Shown one piece after another: positions 11,587-20,820 of a stretch of 64,000 nucleotides of DNA (position 1 is the stretch's first letter; the number at the start of each line of letters is the position of its first letter). A program made the position numbers and the translations under genes. The stretch covers positions 1-64,000 of the forward strand of contig DASVQI010000033.1 of NCBI GenBank assembly GCA_036389255.1, written 5' to 3'. Source of the stretch: JACVRN01 sp036389255 (GTDB lineage Bacteria; Acidobacteriota; Blastocatellia; Pyrinomonadales; Pyrinomonadaceae). The notes beneath the pieces were generated by a model that searched no databases, was not told where the DNA came from, and saw only the letters and a program-made list of their open reading frames with translations.

Positions 11587-11976
11587 ATGACAGCAAAAGT
11601 TTACGCCAACGACGTTATCAGGCAGGCCGAGGAGAATGAAAACTTCCGGCAGGTGCTCTTCACCACCGAGCTATCGCAATTAGTTCTGATGGCAATCCCT
11701 GCAGGCGAAGAGATTGGCGAAGAGGTGCATGAAGGCATTGACCAAGTTCTGGCCTTTGTCGCCGGCGAAGGTAGGGCCGTGATAGAGGGCAAGGAGCTAA
11801 CCGTGCGCGCAGGCAGCGTGGTAGTTGTGCCGTCAGGGACTAGACATAATTTCATAGCGACGGGCGACCAGCCTCTGAAGCTCTACACGGTCTACACGCC
11901 GCCGGAGCACCCGGACGGAACGATTCACCGCACCAAAGAGGAAGCGGACGAGTACGAGCAAGAGCATCATCATTGA
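11587..11976 (+). CDS. cupin-domain protein
   Basis: A 129-residue single-domain cupin, a small beta-barrel that usually holds a metal. Motif 1 is EEVHEGIDQVLAFVAGEG and motif 2 is VVVPSGTRHNF, with His/Glu ligands present; the C terminus is Glu/His-rich (EYEQEHHH). The catalysed reaction cannot be deduced. GGGAGGAG before the ATG at 11587 decides the start over an upstream ATG at 11548. The adjacent PerR-type box suggests induction by peroxide or metal limitation. A terminator follows at 12021. Confidence 0.85.
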   Translation: MTAKVYANDVIRQAEENENFRQVLFTTELSQLVLMAIPAGEEIGEEVHEGIDQVLAFVAGEGRAVIEGKELTVRAGSVVVVPSGTRHNFIATGDQPLKLYTVYTPPEHPDGTIHRTKEEADEYEQEHHH

Positions 11977-12020
11977 GATTGAGGTTTCTCGCAAGCTGCT
12001 TTCGGGTCGCATGTGAGAAC

Positions 12021-12069
12021 AAAGCGGGAGAGACGCGCTAGTGGCGAGCGCGGCGCTCCCGCTTTTTTT
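12021..12069 (+). terminator. Rho-independent terminator after the cupin gene
   Basis: AAAGCGGGAG pairs with CTCCCGCTTT around a GC-rich loop and is followed by a run of seven T. Confidence 0.88.
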
Positions 12070-12097
12070 GTGAAAGAAACCTTTTACCTTCTGCTTT

Positions 12098-15000
12098 TTA
12101 TGGATGCACGGGGTATCTGGGCTTCTTCGGGAGAAGCGGAACGTTCTTTTTCAGCCCTTCCATTGCGGCCTGTATGGCACGCTCAAGCTGCGGGTCGCGC
12201 CCGGCCATGAAGTCTCGCGGAGTGATTTCCACTTCCACGTCGGGGACGACGCCAGCGTTCTCTATGCCCCAAGTAGTGCCGCTCGGGTCGTAGGCAGCGC
12301 GGTTCGGAAGCTGTATAGAGCCGCCGTCAATCAGGTCGGGCGTGAAGACGTACGGGCCTATGCCTGCCCCGTAGGTGCGTGCGCCGACGATTGGCCCGAC
12401 GCGTCCCAGCTTGAACATGAAAGCAAACGTCTCTGCGGCGGAGCCGTTGAACTCGTTCGTGATGAGCACGGCTGTTCCCGGCCCGGGGTTGACGGGCGTC
12501 GGGATGTCTTCGCCTTCGCGGTAGGTGTAATAATAGAGCGGCCTTCGCTTGAGCCACTCTATAAAGTAGTCGGGCGTGATGCCTCCGCCGTTGAAGCGCT
12601 GGTCAATGATGATGCCCTGCTTGTCGCCGTAGCCCGTCAGGCCGCGCGTGAAATCTATAATTCCCTGCCCGTAACTCTCCACGAAGATGTAGCCGAGCTT
12701 GCCCCCAGACATCTCTTCCACGCGGCGGCGATTCATCTCAGCCCAGTAAGCGCGGCGCAGGCGGTTCTCGCCCGCGGCCGGATAGACGGTCAACTGCCTT
12801 GAGCCTTCGCCGCTCGCTTTTGGGCCCACGGTTATCTTAGTGGGCCGACCCGCCTTGCCCTCGAAGTAGCTGTAGATGTTCTTAGTGGCTTCTAGGTTCT
12901 GGCCTTCGACCGCGAGCAGGTATTCGCCTTCGCGCACGTTGACGCCGGGACGGTCAAGCGGCGATGAGACGGAGCCGCTCGGGTCGTTGAAGCGGCTGGA
13001 TGGATATATGCGCTTGAAGCGGTAACGACCTTCGCTAATCTCGTAATCGGCTCCGAGCAGTCCGACGCGAGAAGGCGGGCGGGCGGGAGGCGGAGTGTCG
13101 CCTCCTTCAACTACGAGGTGGCTGACGGAGACGTAGCCTAGCATCTGGCTCATCAGGCTATTCAAGTCTGCGCGGCGCGTGATGTTCGGCAGGTATTCCG
13201 CGAAGTGTCGCTCAAGCTCGGCAAGGTTCTGCCCGTGATAGTTCGGGTCGTAGAACCAATCGCGCATGATTCTCCAAGCCTCCCTGTACATCTGTCGCCA
13301 CTCGGCGCGCGGGTCAACGTTGATTTCCAGCCCCTTCATGTCGAGCTTGCCTTCGTCGGGCTTGACCGGCGCGGTTGCCGGGACAAGAAACCAGTCGCGC
13401 CCCTTGATGTAGAGAAACCGCGAGCCGTCGCGCGAGATTTCGTAGCCGCTAATCTCTTCTACCAGCTTCTCGAACTTTGGCGGCTTGGTTAAGTCATAAA
13501 AGTAGAGCGCCTTTGTCGGGCGGCTCAAGGGCGAGGGGGATTTAGGCCACTCGTTGACGAGCACGAAGAGCGTGCCGGACTTGTTCGTCGTCACAAGCTC
13601 GGAGTAATCGCGCTGGGCGCTCGGTAAATCAACGACGCGGCGCGCAAGTCCCTGAAAATCTATTCGCACGGGCGCATTCGTCTCTTCAAAGCGGGCTTCC
13701 GGGTTCGGCTGTCCGTTTGGCAGGAGCGGCGACACGACCCCGTCCTGCAAGACCAGCGCGTGAAGCGTGCGCGTCACAAGCGGCCTCGCCATGACGCCGC
13801 TCAGCACGGCCCAGCCGAACTCGCTCGTGCCAGCGTTGGCGCTTGCCACGAAGTATAGATACTTTCCGTTGCTGTCGAAGACGGGCGCTTCCGTGTGCGT
13901 GCGCCCGTCCGTCACCTGATGCGCCGTAGCATCCTCTAAGCCGTAGATGAAGACAGTGCGTATGCGATTGTGCAGGTGCTTGGAGTAGGCTATCCAACGG
14001 CTGTCGGGCGACCACTTCGGGAACCACTGTTCCTGAAACGAGTATTGCGAAGTGTCTGCGCGCCGCGCCGTGCCCGCCTCAACGTCCGCGTACCAGAGCC
14101 CCAGCCGCTTGTCCGTGAAAGCTATCTTTCTGGAATCCGGCGACCACGTAAGCTCTCTATAGAAGGAGGGCTTCTGCTCTATGGCTATCTTCTTCAACGG
14201 GCCTTCGCCGCTCACGGGGCGAACGTGCAGTTGATACTCGCCCGACTCGTCCGAGAAGTAGGCTACGAGCCGCCCGTCCGGCGAGAGCGCGGGGTATCGT
14301 TCGGCGCTCGCGGAAGACTGCGTGAGATTTTTCGTCTCGCCCGACGCAGGGTTAAGCATGAGCGTTTCGCCGCGAGCGCCTATGATGACGCGGTCGCCGT
14401 TTGATGAAAGCGCCGCCCATTCTACGTTTCGAGCGGAGTTCGCGGGACGGGGCTTGGCTTCCGAGCTATCAAGATTCACCCGCACGTCAACGGGCTTTGC
14501 GCCTGCGCCGCCCGCGAGGTCTTGCAGGTAGATGCGGCCGTCGCGCGTGAAGACAATCGCGCCGCCTCCTGCGGAAGCGAAGCGCACGCCGTACTTCTCG
14601 AAGTTGGTCAGTTGAGTGGCCCGCTTCGACTGCAAGTCGTAGGAGAAGAGGTTAGCTGTGTTCGTGCGGTCTGAGATGAAATAGATTTTGTCTCCGACCC
14701 ACATGGGATAATCGTCGTTGTAGTTGCCGCGCGGCAATCTCTCTATCTCTCCGTCCGAGAGGTTGGCAATCCATATAAGCGAGGTCATGCCGCCGCGATA
14801 ATAGCGCCAGTTTCCGAAAGGAGAACGGGGCGCGTAGGCTATGCGCTTGCCGTCGCCCGAATACGACCCGTTGAATGCCTGAGGCAAGGGCAGAGCGGTA
14901 GGGAACACTCCGTCAACTGGAATCGTGTAGAGCCTGAAAGTCGTCTCCTCGTCACGATGACTCATAAAGAGTAAGTTCCGGCCATCGGGATTCCAGCCCA

Positions 15001-15337
15001 TCACGAGGTCGTCTTCGGGCATGTAGGTGAGCCGTCTAGCCTCGCCGCCCGCAGCAGGCATCACGAAGACATCCCAGTCGCCCCCTGTCTGACGCGAGAA
15101 GGCCAGTTGCGAGCCGTCCGGCGAAAAAGTCGGATAGCCCTCTTCGCCCGGGTCTGTCGTGATGCGGCGCGCGTCGCCTCCGCCTCTTTCTACGAGCCAG
15201 ATGTCGCCCGCGTAAGAGAAGGCTATGTGAGTGCGATTGACCGCCACGCGCCCGAACATAAGCGGCGCGGAGCTTTGAGCAAAGCCCGTGACGCAACTGA
15301 GAAAAAGCAGGACGGAAGCGAAGAGTAACTTAAGCAT
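12098..15337 (-). CDS. tricorn-like secreted S41 peptidase
   Basis: A 1079-residue exported protease of the tricorn type. A signal peptide (LLFASVLLFLSCVTGFAQ) is followed by WD/PD40-like propeller repeats to about residue 650 (ITTDPGEEGYPTFSPDGSQLAFS, ERYPALSPDGRLVAYFSDES and others). Then come a helical segment with WRIMRDWFYDPNYHG, a PDZ-like region around 760-850, and the S41 catalytic domain. Ser966 in FNGSAAETFAF is the probable nucleophile, and GPIVGARTYGAGIG follows as in the family. Tricorn cores trim peptides. The signal peptide implies a periplasmic place here. Single gene, convergent with the cupin gene. Confidence 0.93.
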   Translation of the reverse strand: MLKLLFASVLLFLSCVTGFAQSSAPLMFGRVAVNRTHIAFSYAGDIWLVERGGGDARRITTDPGEEGYPTFSPDGSQLAFSRQTGGDWDVFVMPAAGGEARRLTYMPEDDLVMGWNPDGRNLLFMSHRDEETTFRLYTIPVDGVFPTALPLPQAFNGSYSGDGKRIAYAPRSPFGNWRYYRGGMTSLIWIANLSDGEIERLPRGNYNDDYPMWVGDKIYFISDRTNTANLFSYDLQSKRATQLTNFEKYGVRFASAGGGAIVFTRDGRIYLQDLAGGAGAKPVDVRVNLDSSEAKPRPANSARNVEWAALSSNGDRVIIGARGETLMLNPASGETKNLTQSSASAERYPALSPDGRLVAYFSDESGEYQLHVRPVSGEGPLKKIAIEQKPSFYRELTWSPDSRKIAFTDKRLGLWYADVEAGTARRADTSQYSFQEQWFPKWSPDSRWIAYSKHLHNRIRTVFIYGLEDATAHQVTDGRTHTEAPVFDSNGKYLYFVASANAGTSEFGWAVLSGVMARPLVTRTLHALVLQDGVVSPLLPNGQPNPEARFEETNAPVRIDFQGLARRVVDLPSAQRDYSELVTTNKSGTLFVLVNEWPKSPSPLSRPTKALYFYDLTKPPKFEKLVEEISGYEISRDGSRFLYIKGRDWFLVPATAPVKPDEGKLDMKGLEINVDPRAEWRQMYREAWRIMRDWFYDPNYHGQNLAELERHFAEYLPNITRRADLNSLMSQMLGYVSVSHLVVEGGDTPPPARPPSRVGLLGADYEISEGRYRFKRIYPSSRFNDPSGSVSSPLDRPGVNVREGEYLLAVEGQNLEATKNIYSYFEGKAGRPTKITVGPKASGEGSRQLTVYPAAGENRLRRAYWAEMNRRRVEEMSGGKLGYIFVESYGQGIIDFTRGLTGYGDKQGIIIDQRFNGGGITPDYFIEWLKRRPLYYYTYREGEDIPTPVNPGPGTAVLITNEFNGSAAETFAFMFKLGRVGPIVGARTYGAGIGPYVFTPDLIDGGSIQLPNRAAYDPSGTTWGIENAGVVPDVEVEITPRDFMAGRDPQLERAIQAAMEGLKKNVPLLPKKPRYPVHP

Positions 15338-15457
15338 CTTTCTAATCCTCCCGAGAGCGGGTGTCCGGAAACTAAAAATCGGCAGGGATGGACAACGAGC
15401 AGTTTAGACTTAGAGCCTGCGGCCTGTCTTGCAACAGAGAAAAGCTTTTGTACGGGG

Positions 15458-16288
15458 CTAACCTGCGGCGCGCACGCGCGAGCGAAACTCCGCCGGAGTC
15501 ATGCCCGTGTATCGCTTGAAGGTGTTGGAGAAATGGCTCTGGTCGCAGAAGCCAGCGCCCGCAGCAATCTCGCTCAAGGGTTTTCCTGAGACGAAAAGCT
15601 CCCGGCAAGCACTCTCTATGCGGAGGCGTCGAACGTACTCGCCAACCGTGCAGCGATAGTGCTTGCGGAAAGAGCGCGCCAGATAAATCGGATGCACGCC
15701 TACTTCTTCCGCAAGGCTTGCTAGCGTGAGCGAGTCCGCGCATTGCTCATGAAGTATATCCCTCGCCCGCTCCAGCCAGCGCGGCCTGACGGTTTCCGAG
15801 GCGCGCGAGGCGCTTCTGGCAACTTCGGCCACAAGCTCAAGCGCGAGTCCTTCTATGGCTAGCGGCGAAAACTTGTCCGCGCGCTGGAACTCTGCGTAGA
15901 GACGCATGGCCAGAGAAGACGCGAGCCCGCCGCGAAAATCGCCCGTCGCCTCCATCAGCCCCGGCGAGTCTTCGCGCAGTTGTGCCAGTACCTGCGGCCT
16001 AATCTCAAGACGAAAGATGCCCACGTCCGCGTTGTGAAATGCCACAGCGTGCGACGCGTCTGGCGGGTGGAAAATCAAGAGCGACGGGACACAGGTGCGC
16101 GTCTGTTTGCCGCTTCTCTCCGTGTAAGCGCCGCGCAGCACGAAGCTGAAGTAGGCTGGCTCGTGCGAATGTGCAGCCATCTTCAGGCCGGAAGGATAGA
16201 CAGTCTCCACCAGCCTGAATCCCGCCACCTCGCGCATGGCAACGTTCTCCGATTTGACAAGCCTGCGTACAGGCGCTTGAGGCTTCAT
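15458..16288 (-). CDS. AraC-family transcriptional regulator
   Basis: A 276-residue regulator. The N-terminal half is a cupin-like sensor (AAHSHEPAYFSFVLRGAYTE, PPDASHAVAFH). The C-terminal about 100 residues hold two helix-turn-helices: LTLASLAEEVGVHPIYLARSFRKH, and SEIAAGAGFCDQSHFSNTFKRYTGMTP followed by PAEFR. An ATG at 16288 behind GAGGAAG is preferred to an upstream non-ATG start at 16306. It is divergent from the flavoprotein/sigma-factor pair, which it may control (position only). The effector is not readable. Confidence 0.9.
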   Translation of the reverse strand: MKPQAPVRRLVKSENVAMREVAGFRLVETVYPSGLKMAAHSHEPAYFSFVLRGAYTERSGKQTRTCVPSLLIFHPPDASHAVAFHNADVGIFRLEIRPQVLAQLREDSPGLMEATGDFRGGLASSLAMRLYAEFQRADKFSPLAIEGLALELVAEVARSASRASETVRPRWLERARDILHEQCADSLTLASLAEEVGVHPIYLARSFRKHYRCTVGEYVRRLRIESACRELFVSGKPLSEIAAGAGFCDQSHFSNTFKRYTGMTPAEFRSRVRAAG

Positions 16289-16521
16289 GAAAAGTCTTCC
16301 TCGCAAGGAACTCTACAGATTGAGCCAAAGCCTGAAATTCGGGGGAGAGAGAGCGTTCGAGAATCAGACGGCAGAGATTTTATACGACGCGAGCCATCTT
16401 TCGTTCAAGATAAATCCATTTTATCGGAAGTCTCAGGCTTCAAGCCGAAAAAAAATCTTCCACGGCTGTCACAAACGGGCGGGCTCGTCTGTCTTATGCG
16501 CAGAGAGGGAGGATAGAGGTC

Positions 16522-17877
16522 ATGCAAAAGATGATGAACGGGCATGAAACAAGCGCCGACGCGGTGGTAGTGGGCGGCGGGCTGGCGGGTCTTGTGGCGG
16601 CGGCTGAGCTGGCTAAAGCAGGGCTCAGGACGCTCTTGCTGGAGAAGTCGAATCATGCCGGCGGGCGAGCCGTCACGCAGGAGCAGGCTGGCGGCTACCT
16701 CTTTAATCTCGGGCCGCACGCGCTCTACAGAAGGGGCGCGGCGCAGAAGATATTGCGCGAGCTGGGAGTCAAATGGACGGGCGCGCTTCCGCCTACTAAG
16801 GGCGGGCGAACCATTTATCGCGGCCGGAAATTCATAGCGCCGCTTGGGACTCTGCCGCTTCTGATGACGGGGCTGCTCTCCTTCAGCGAGAAGATAGAGA
16901 CGGCGCGGCTGCTCTCTTCCCTGGGCAGTATTGACGCGGACGCTCTCGACACTGTTACGCTGCGCGACTGGCTTGAAAGCTCAATCAAGAGCGAGCGGGT
17001 CAGGCAGTTGCTCAAGACGATTGTGCGCGTCACAAGCTACACCTGCGACCCGGAGCGCATGAGCGCGGGCGCTGCCGTCAGGCAGGTTCGGCTGGGACTG
17101 GCTGGCAACGTTGACTATCTGGACGGAGGCTGGCAGACGCTGGTTGACAGCGCGCTTGGAGTTGCGCGTGCGGCTGGCGCAGAGATTCTAACAAACGCGA
17201 GCGTGCTTTCGATTAAGCGAGACGGCGACGGGTACCGCCTGCACCTGAGAAGCGGAGAGACTTACAGGGCTTCTGCGGTCGTGCTGGCGGCGAGCCCGCA
17301 GGCTGCCGTCGCCATGATAGAGGGCGGCGAAGAAACCGTCCTGCGTAAATGGGCAGACGACGCGTTGCCGGTCAAGGCCGCCTGCCTTGACGTTGCGCTC
17401 AAGAGGCTGCCGAACCCGCGAAACCTCTTCGCGCTCGGCGTAGACCGCCCGCTCTACTGCATAGTTCATTCCGCCACCGCGCGACTCGCGCCCGAAGGCG
17501 GAGCCGTTATTCACGTGATGAAGAATCACTCTACGGGTGAGGCTACAGACCCGAAGGCAGACCGCGAGGAACTGGAAGAGACGCTTGACCTGATGCAGCC
17601 GGGCTGGCGCGACGTACTGGCTCACGCGCGCTTCCTGCCGGGCATCACGGTTTCAAATGCCGTCGTCACTGCAAGTCAGGGCGGGACGAAGGGGCGGCCC
17701 GGGCCGGAGGTGCCGGGGCTGGATAATCTATACGTGGCGGGCGATTGGGTAGGCCCGGAAGGAATGCTGCTTGACGCGTCCGTTTCGAGCGCGCATCATG
17801 CGGCGCAGCTTATCTTAAAGAGGCGAAACGAAGTTGCGCTTGCCGACGCATCGCAACGGGAGCGCCTTATAGCTTAA
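16522..17877 (+). CDS. FAD-dependent amine oxidase/desaturase-type oxidoreductase
   Basis: A 451-residue flavoprotein. The dinucleotide-binding loop AVVVGGGLAGLVAAAELAKAG starts at about residue 11, with the ribose-binding Glu in LLLEKSNHAGGRA. The C terminus has the second FAD motif NLYVAGDWVGPEGMLLDASVSSAHHAA. This is the phytoene desaturase/protoporphyrinogen oxidase superfamily; the substrate is not recognisable. GGAGGATAGAGG precedes the ATG. Nineteen bases separate it from an ECF41/SigJ-like sigma factor. ECF41 sigmas are commonly encoded beside an oxidoreductase, so the pair probably forms one regulated unit. Confidence 0.88.
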   Translation: MQKMMNGHETSADAVVVGGGLAGLVAAAELAKAGLRTLLLEKSNHAGGRAVTQEQAGGYLFNLGPHALYRRGAAQKILRELGVKWTGALPPTKGGRTIYRGRKFIAPLGTLPLLMTGLLSFSEKIETARLLSSLGSIDADALDTVTLRDWLESSIKSERVRQLLKTIVRVTSYTCDPERMSAGAAVRQVRLGLAGNVDYLDGGWQTLVDSALGVARAAGAEILTNASVLSIKRDGDGYRLHLRSGETYRASAVVLAASPQAAVAMIEGGEETVLRKWADDALPVKAACLDVALKRLPNPRNLFALGVDRPLYCIVHSATARLAPEGGAVIHVMKNHSTGEATDPKADREELEETLDLMQPGWRDVLAHARFLPGITVSNAVVTASQGGTKGRPGPEVPGLDNLYVAGDWVGPEGMLLDASVSSAHHAAQLILKRRNEVALADASQRERLIA

Positions 17878-17896
17878 AAGGGTAGACAAAAGAGGC

Positions 17897-18772
17897 GTGG
17901 AACGTCTGGAGATTTTCAACGAGCACCGGCGGCTTCTCTTCTCGCTGGCCTATCGTATGCTCGGCTCAGTGGCCGACGCGGAAGATACGGTGCAGGAAGC
18001 ATTCCTGCGCTGGCAGGCCGCTCCCGAAGAAGAGATAAAAGCTCCGAAAGCTTATCTCTCGACAATCGTCACGAATCTCTGCATCAACCATCTCACGAGC
18101 GCGCGCCGGAAGCGCGAAGAGTACGTTGGCCCGTGGCTGCCGGAGCCTCTGATTGCGGACGAGAGCCAAGACCCTATGCGTAACATACAGATGGCAGACT
18201 CGCTCTCTATGGCCTTCATGGTGCTGCTCGAAAGCCTCACGCCGACGGAGCGAGCCTGCTTTCTCTTAAGAGAAGTCTTCGATTACGAGTACGAAGAGAT
18301 TGCGCGAATGGTCGGCAAGTCGGAGGCCAACTGCCGCCAGATGGTCAGCCGCGCACGCCTTCATATACGCGAGCGCCGCCCGCGCTTCGACGTCTCAAGC
18401 GAGATGCAGGCGCGCCTCACGGGACAGTTCATGCAGGCGTGCGCGAGCGGCGACCTGCAAGGCCTGATGTCGCTTCTGGCGGAAGACGCTACGCTTACGT
18501 CGGACGGCGGCGGGCAGGTAACGGCGGCGCGCAAGCCAATCTACGGCGCAGACCACATCGCGCGTTTCCTCACGGGTCTGGTCAAGAAGGCCGGGCCGTC
18601 GCGCTTGAGCATTCGTCCCACGATGGTAAACGGCCAGCCCGGTTTTATCACCTACTGGGACGACAGGCTGGTGAACGTCCTCAGCTTAGACATCGCGGAC
18701 AATCGCATACGCGCCGTCTACATCGTAGTCAACCCGGACAAGCTTCGCAGTATCACGGCCCACCAAAACTAA
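17897..18772 (+). CDS. ECF sigma factor with SnoaL-like C-terminal domain (SigJ/ECF41 type)
   Basis: A 291-residue RNA polymerase sigma factor. Region 2 is LLFSLAYRMLGSVADAEDTVQEAFLRW, and region 4 is LTPTERACFLLREVFDYEYEEIARMVGKSEANCRQMVSRAR. After about residue 170 there is an extra NTF2/SnoaL-like domain (QFMQACASGDLQGLMSLLAEDATLTSDGGG), typical of ECF41 factors, where it tunes sigma activity without a separate anti-sigma protein. It starts with GTG just behind the flavoprotein gene. No anti-sigma gene follows, in agreement with the type. Confidence 0.92.
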   Translation: MERLEIFNEHRRLLFSLAYRMLGSVADAEDTVQEAFLRWQAAPEEEIKAPKAYLSTIVTNLCINHLTSARRKREEYVGPWLPEPLIADESQDPMRNIQMADSLSMAFMVLLESLTPTERACFLLREVFDYEYEEIARMVGKSEANCRQMVSRARLHIRERRPRFDVSSEMQARLTGQFMQACASGDLQGLMSLLAEDATLTSDGGGQVTAARKPIYGADHIARFLTGLVKKAGPSRLSIRPTMVNGQPGFITYWDDRLVNVLSLDIADNRIRAVYIVVNPDKLRSITAHQN

Positions 18773-18801
18773 AAGTAGTGGTGTCAGTTAGAAATCTAAA
18801 C

Positions 18802-18899
18802 TTCACCGCAGAGGCGCAGAGAGACGCGGAGATTAACGCAGAGAGTTGAAAGCTTTTCTCAGCGCCCCCTCTTGCGTTTCTCTGCGTCTCTGCGGTGAA
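18802..18899. repeat. intergenic palindrome (CACCGCAGAG type)
   Basis: TTCACCGCAGAGGCGCAGAGA and TCTCTGCGTCTCTGCGGTGAA form arms of 21 bases with one mismatch and about 55 bases between them. Similar CACCGCAGAG elements are widespread bacterial intergenic repeats. Confidence 0.8.
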
Positions 18900-19010
18900 C
18901 GATTTTGAAATCAACCTACTACTAAACTAAAACATTCCGGTTCGCGTGGTTTCAGTTTAGAATGGGCTCCTCTTTGCCTTTTCACTTTCTCTGTAAAGGA
19001 ATGTCTCCCC

Positions 19011-20444
19011 ATGCAGAAGATAATCGCCAGCGCCCTTCTGATTCTCTTTCTCGCCAGCCAGACCGTGACGCAGCAGAACGCGCAGCTTTCAACAGAGACG
19101 CGGCAGTTCGTTTCCGTTGACGCGCCCGTTGTAGCCCTGACGCACGCGCGAGTGATTGACGGCACCGGCTCGCCCGCGCGCACGGAGCAGACCGTCATCA
19201 TCAGCAATGGAAAGATTCAGTCCGTCGGCCCAGCTTCGAGTACGCCCGTGCCTGCCGGGGCGAAGGTGATAGACCTGAGCGGAAAGTCCGTGATGCCGGG
19301 ACTGGTCATGCTGCACGAGCACATGTTCTTTCCCACCGGACGCCTTGTGCTCTTCAACGAGCTTGGCTGGAGCTTCCCCCGTCTTTATCTGGCGGCGGGA
19401 GTCACTTCCCTTCGCACGGCCGGAAGCGTTGAGCCTTACACAGACCTGAACATCAAGAAGCTGATTGACACGGGACGCATTCCGGGGCCGAAGATGGATG
19501 TCACCGGGCCGTATCTTGACGGCAAAGGCAGCTTCGCCACGCAGTTTCACGTGCTGACGGACGCGACGGACGCGCGCCGTATGGTTTCGTACTGGGCGGA
19601 TCAGGGCGTGACTTCCTTCAAGGGCTACATGTACATCACGCGCGAGGAGCTGGGCGCGGCGATTGACGAAGCGCACAAGCGCAGGATAAAGGTGACGGGC
19701 CACCTCTGCGCCGTGGGCTTTCGTGAAGCGGCGGCGCTCGGCATAGACAACCTTGAGCACGGAATCATAGTTGACACGGAGTTCGTCCCCGGCAAGAAGC
19801 CGGACATTTGCCCGCCTCAGAATGAAACCGTCACCACCCTGACCAAGCTAGACATCCGGAGCGCGCCTGTTCAGGAGATGATACGCGACCTTGTAGCCCG
19901 CAAGGTCGCCATCACCTCGACGCTTCCGGTCTTTGAATCATTCGTAGCCAACCGCCCGCCCTTGCAGCGCCGCGTCCTGGACTCCATGACCGCAGACGCG
20001 CGCATACAATATCTGATGACTCGCTCGGCGCTGAACGAGGCGAAGGACTCGCCGTGGGGCGCGGCATTCAAGAAGGAGATGGAGTTCGAGCTTGCCTTCG
20101 CGCGCGCGGGAGGACTGCTGCTGGCAGGCACAGACCCCACGGGAGTAGGCGGCGTGGTGGCTGGCTTCGGCAGCCAGCGCGAAGTGGAGTTGTTAGTCGA
20201 AGCCGGATTCACGCCGCTTGAAGCCATACGCATAGCCACCTTGAACGGCGCGGAGTACCTGAACGCTTCCGACCGCATCGGCTCCATAGCCGCAGGCAAG
20301 CAGGCAGACCTCATCATCATCGCTGGCGACCCGTCCGCCAGCATCAATGACATAGAGAAGGTCGAGATGGTCTTCAAGGACGGCATCGGCTACGACTCGG
20401 CCAAGCTGGTAGAGTCCGTGCGCGGCTCAGTCGGTTGGAGGTGA
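19011..20444 (+). CDS. secreted amidohydrolase-family metal-dependent hydrolase
   Basis: A 477-residue TIM-barrel hydrolase of the imidazolonepropionase/prolidase-like amidohydrolase branch, with a signal peptide (ALLILFLASQTVTQQ). Metal ligands are visible: LHEHMFF (HxH type), a Lys in SFKGYMYI for a carbamylated or bridging site, VTGHLCAVG, LEHGIIV and the Asp in LAGTDPTG. The C terminus GSIAAGKQADLIIIAGDPS is the usual composite-domain signature. The substrate cannot be named. The neighbours do not form an obvious pathway with it. Confidence 0.9.
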   Translation: MQKIIASALLILFLASQTVTQQNAQLSTETRQFVSVDAPVVALTHARVIDGTGSPARTEQTVIISNGKIQSVGPASSTPVPAGAKVIDLSGKSVMPGLVMLHEHMFFPTGRLVLFNELGWSFPRLYLAAGVTSLRTAGSVEPYTDLNIKKLIDTGRIPGPKMDVTGPYLDGKGSFATQFHVLTDATDARRMVSYWADQGVTSFKGYMYITREELGAAIDEAHKRRIKVTGHLCAVGFREAAALGIDNLEHGIIVDTEFVPGKKPDICPPQNETVTTLTKLDIRSAPVQEMIRDLVARKVAITSTLPVFESFVANRPPLQRRVLDSMTADARIQYLMTRSALNEAKDSPWGAAFKKEMEFELAFARAGGLLLAGTDPTGVGGVVAGFGSQREVELLVEAGFTPLEAIRIATLNGAEYLNASDRIGSIAAGKQADLIIIAGDPSASINDIEKVEMVFKDGIGYDSAKLVESVRGSVGWR

Positions 20445-20454
20445 GAAGGCAAAG

Positions 20455-20510
20455 GAATTGATTCATCGGCTCATTGAATCATTGAGCCGAATGAATAAGT
20501 GAATCAATTC
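20455..20510. repeat. intergenic palindrome (GATTCATTGATTCA type)
   Basis: GAATTGATTCATCGGCTCA and TGAGCCGAATGAATAAGTGAATCAATTC pair across a short loop. The same family occurs at 30341-30396 and 50801-50862. Confidence 0.75.
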
Positions 20511-20513
20511 TTT

Positions 20514-20762
20514 TCATTCTTTCTCTTCATAGCAGTCTCTTCCGGCGCAGCAGGTGTGTGGATGCGCGTAGCCGTCGTCCGGGCCAGCCGTCTCCATCGT
20601 GCCTAGACACCAGTAGACGGCGGTGGTCGAGCTGCCGGATTGCCATGAATAGAGGTTGCCGACGTAGGTGCCGAAGGCTGTCTTGGTGCGAAGCAGGCGG
20701 CAGACGACCGGCGTTGTCTCGCCAGCCGCAGGCGCGATTGTGGATTCAATCTCTTCACTCAT
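20514..20762 (-). CDS. small Cys-rich conserved-looking protein
   Basis: An 82-residue soluble protein with no known family name. Residues about 19-82 carry VVCRLLRTKTAFGTYVG, STTAVYWCLGTMETAGPDDGY and HPHTCCAGRDCYE. The five Cys and two His suggest metal binding or disulfides. The motif density suggests real conservation; from memory, similar small proteins exist in Acidobacteriota (unverified). GGAGGG lies eight bases before the ATG. It is 58 bases behind the FAD subunit of the aldehyde oxidoreductase on the same strand, so it may be co-transcribed; a role in that complex is unproven. Confidence 0.6.
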   Translation of the reverse strand: MSEEIESTIAPAAGETTPVVCRLLRTKTAFGTYVGNLYSWQSGSSTTAVYWCLGTMETAGPDDGYAHPHTCCAGRDCYEEKE

Positions 20763-20820
20763 CACAACCCTCCGAATAAGGTGAGCGAGTCGTGTAGCTC
20801 AAAGCTTTTTGCTCGACGCG

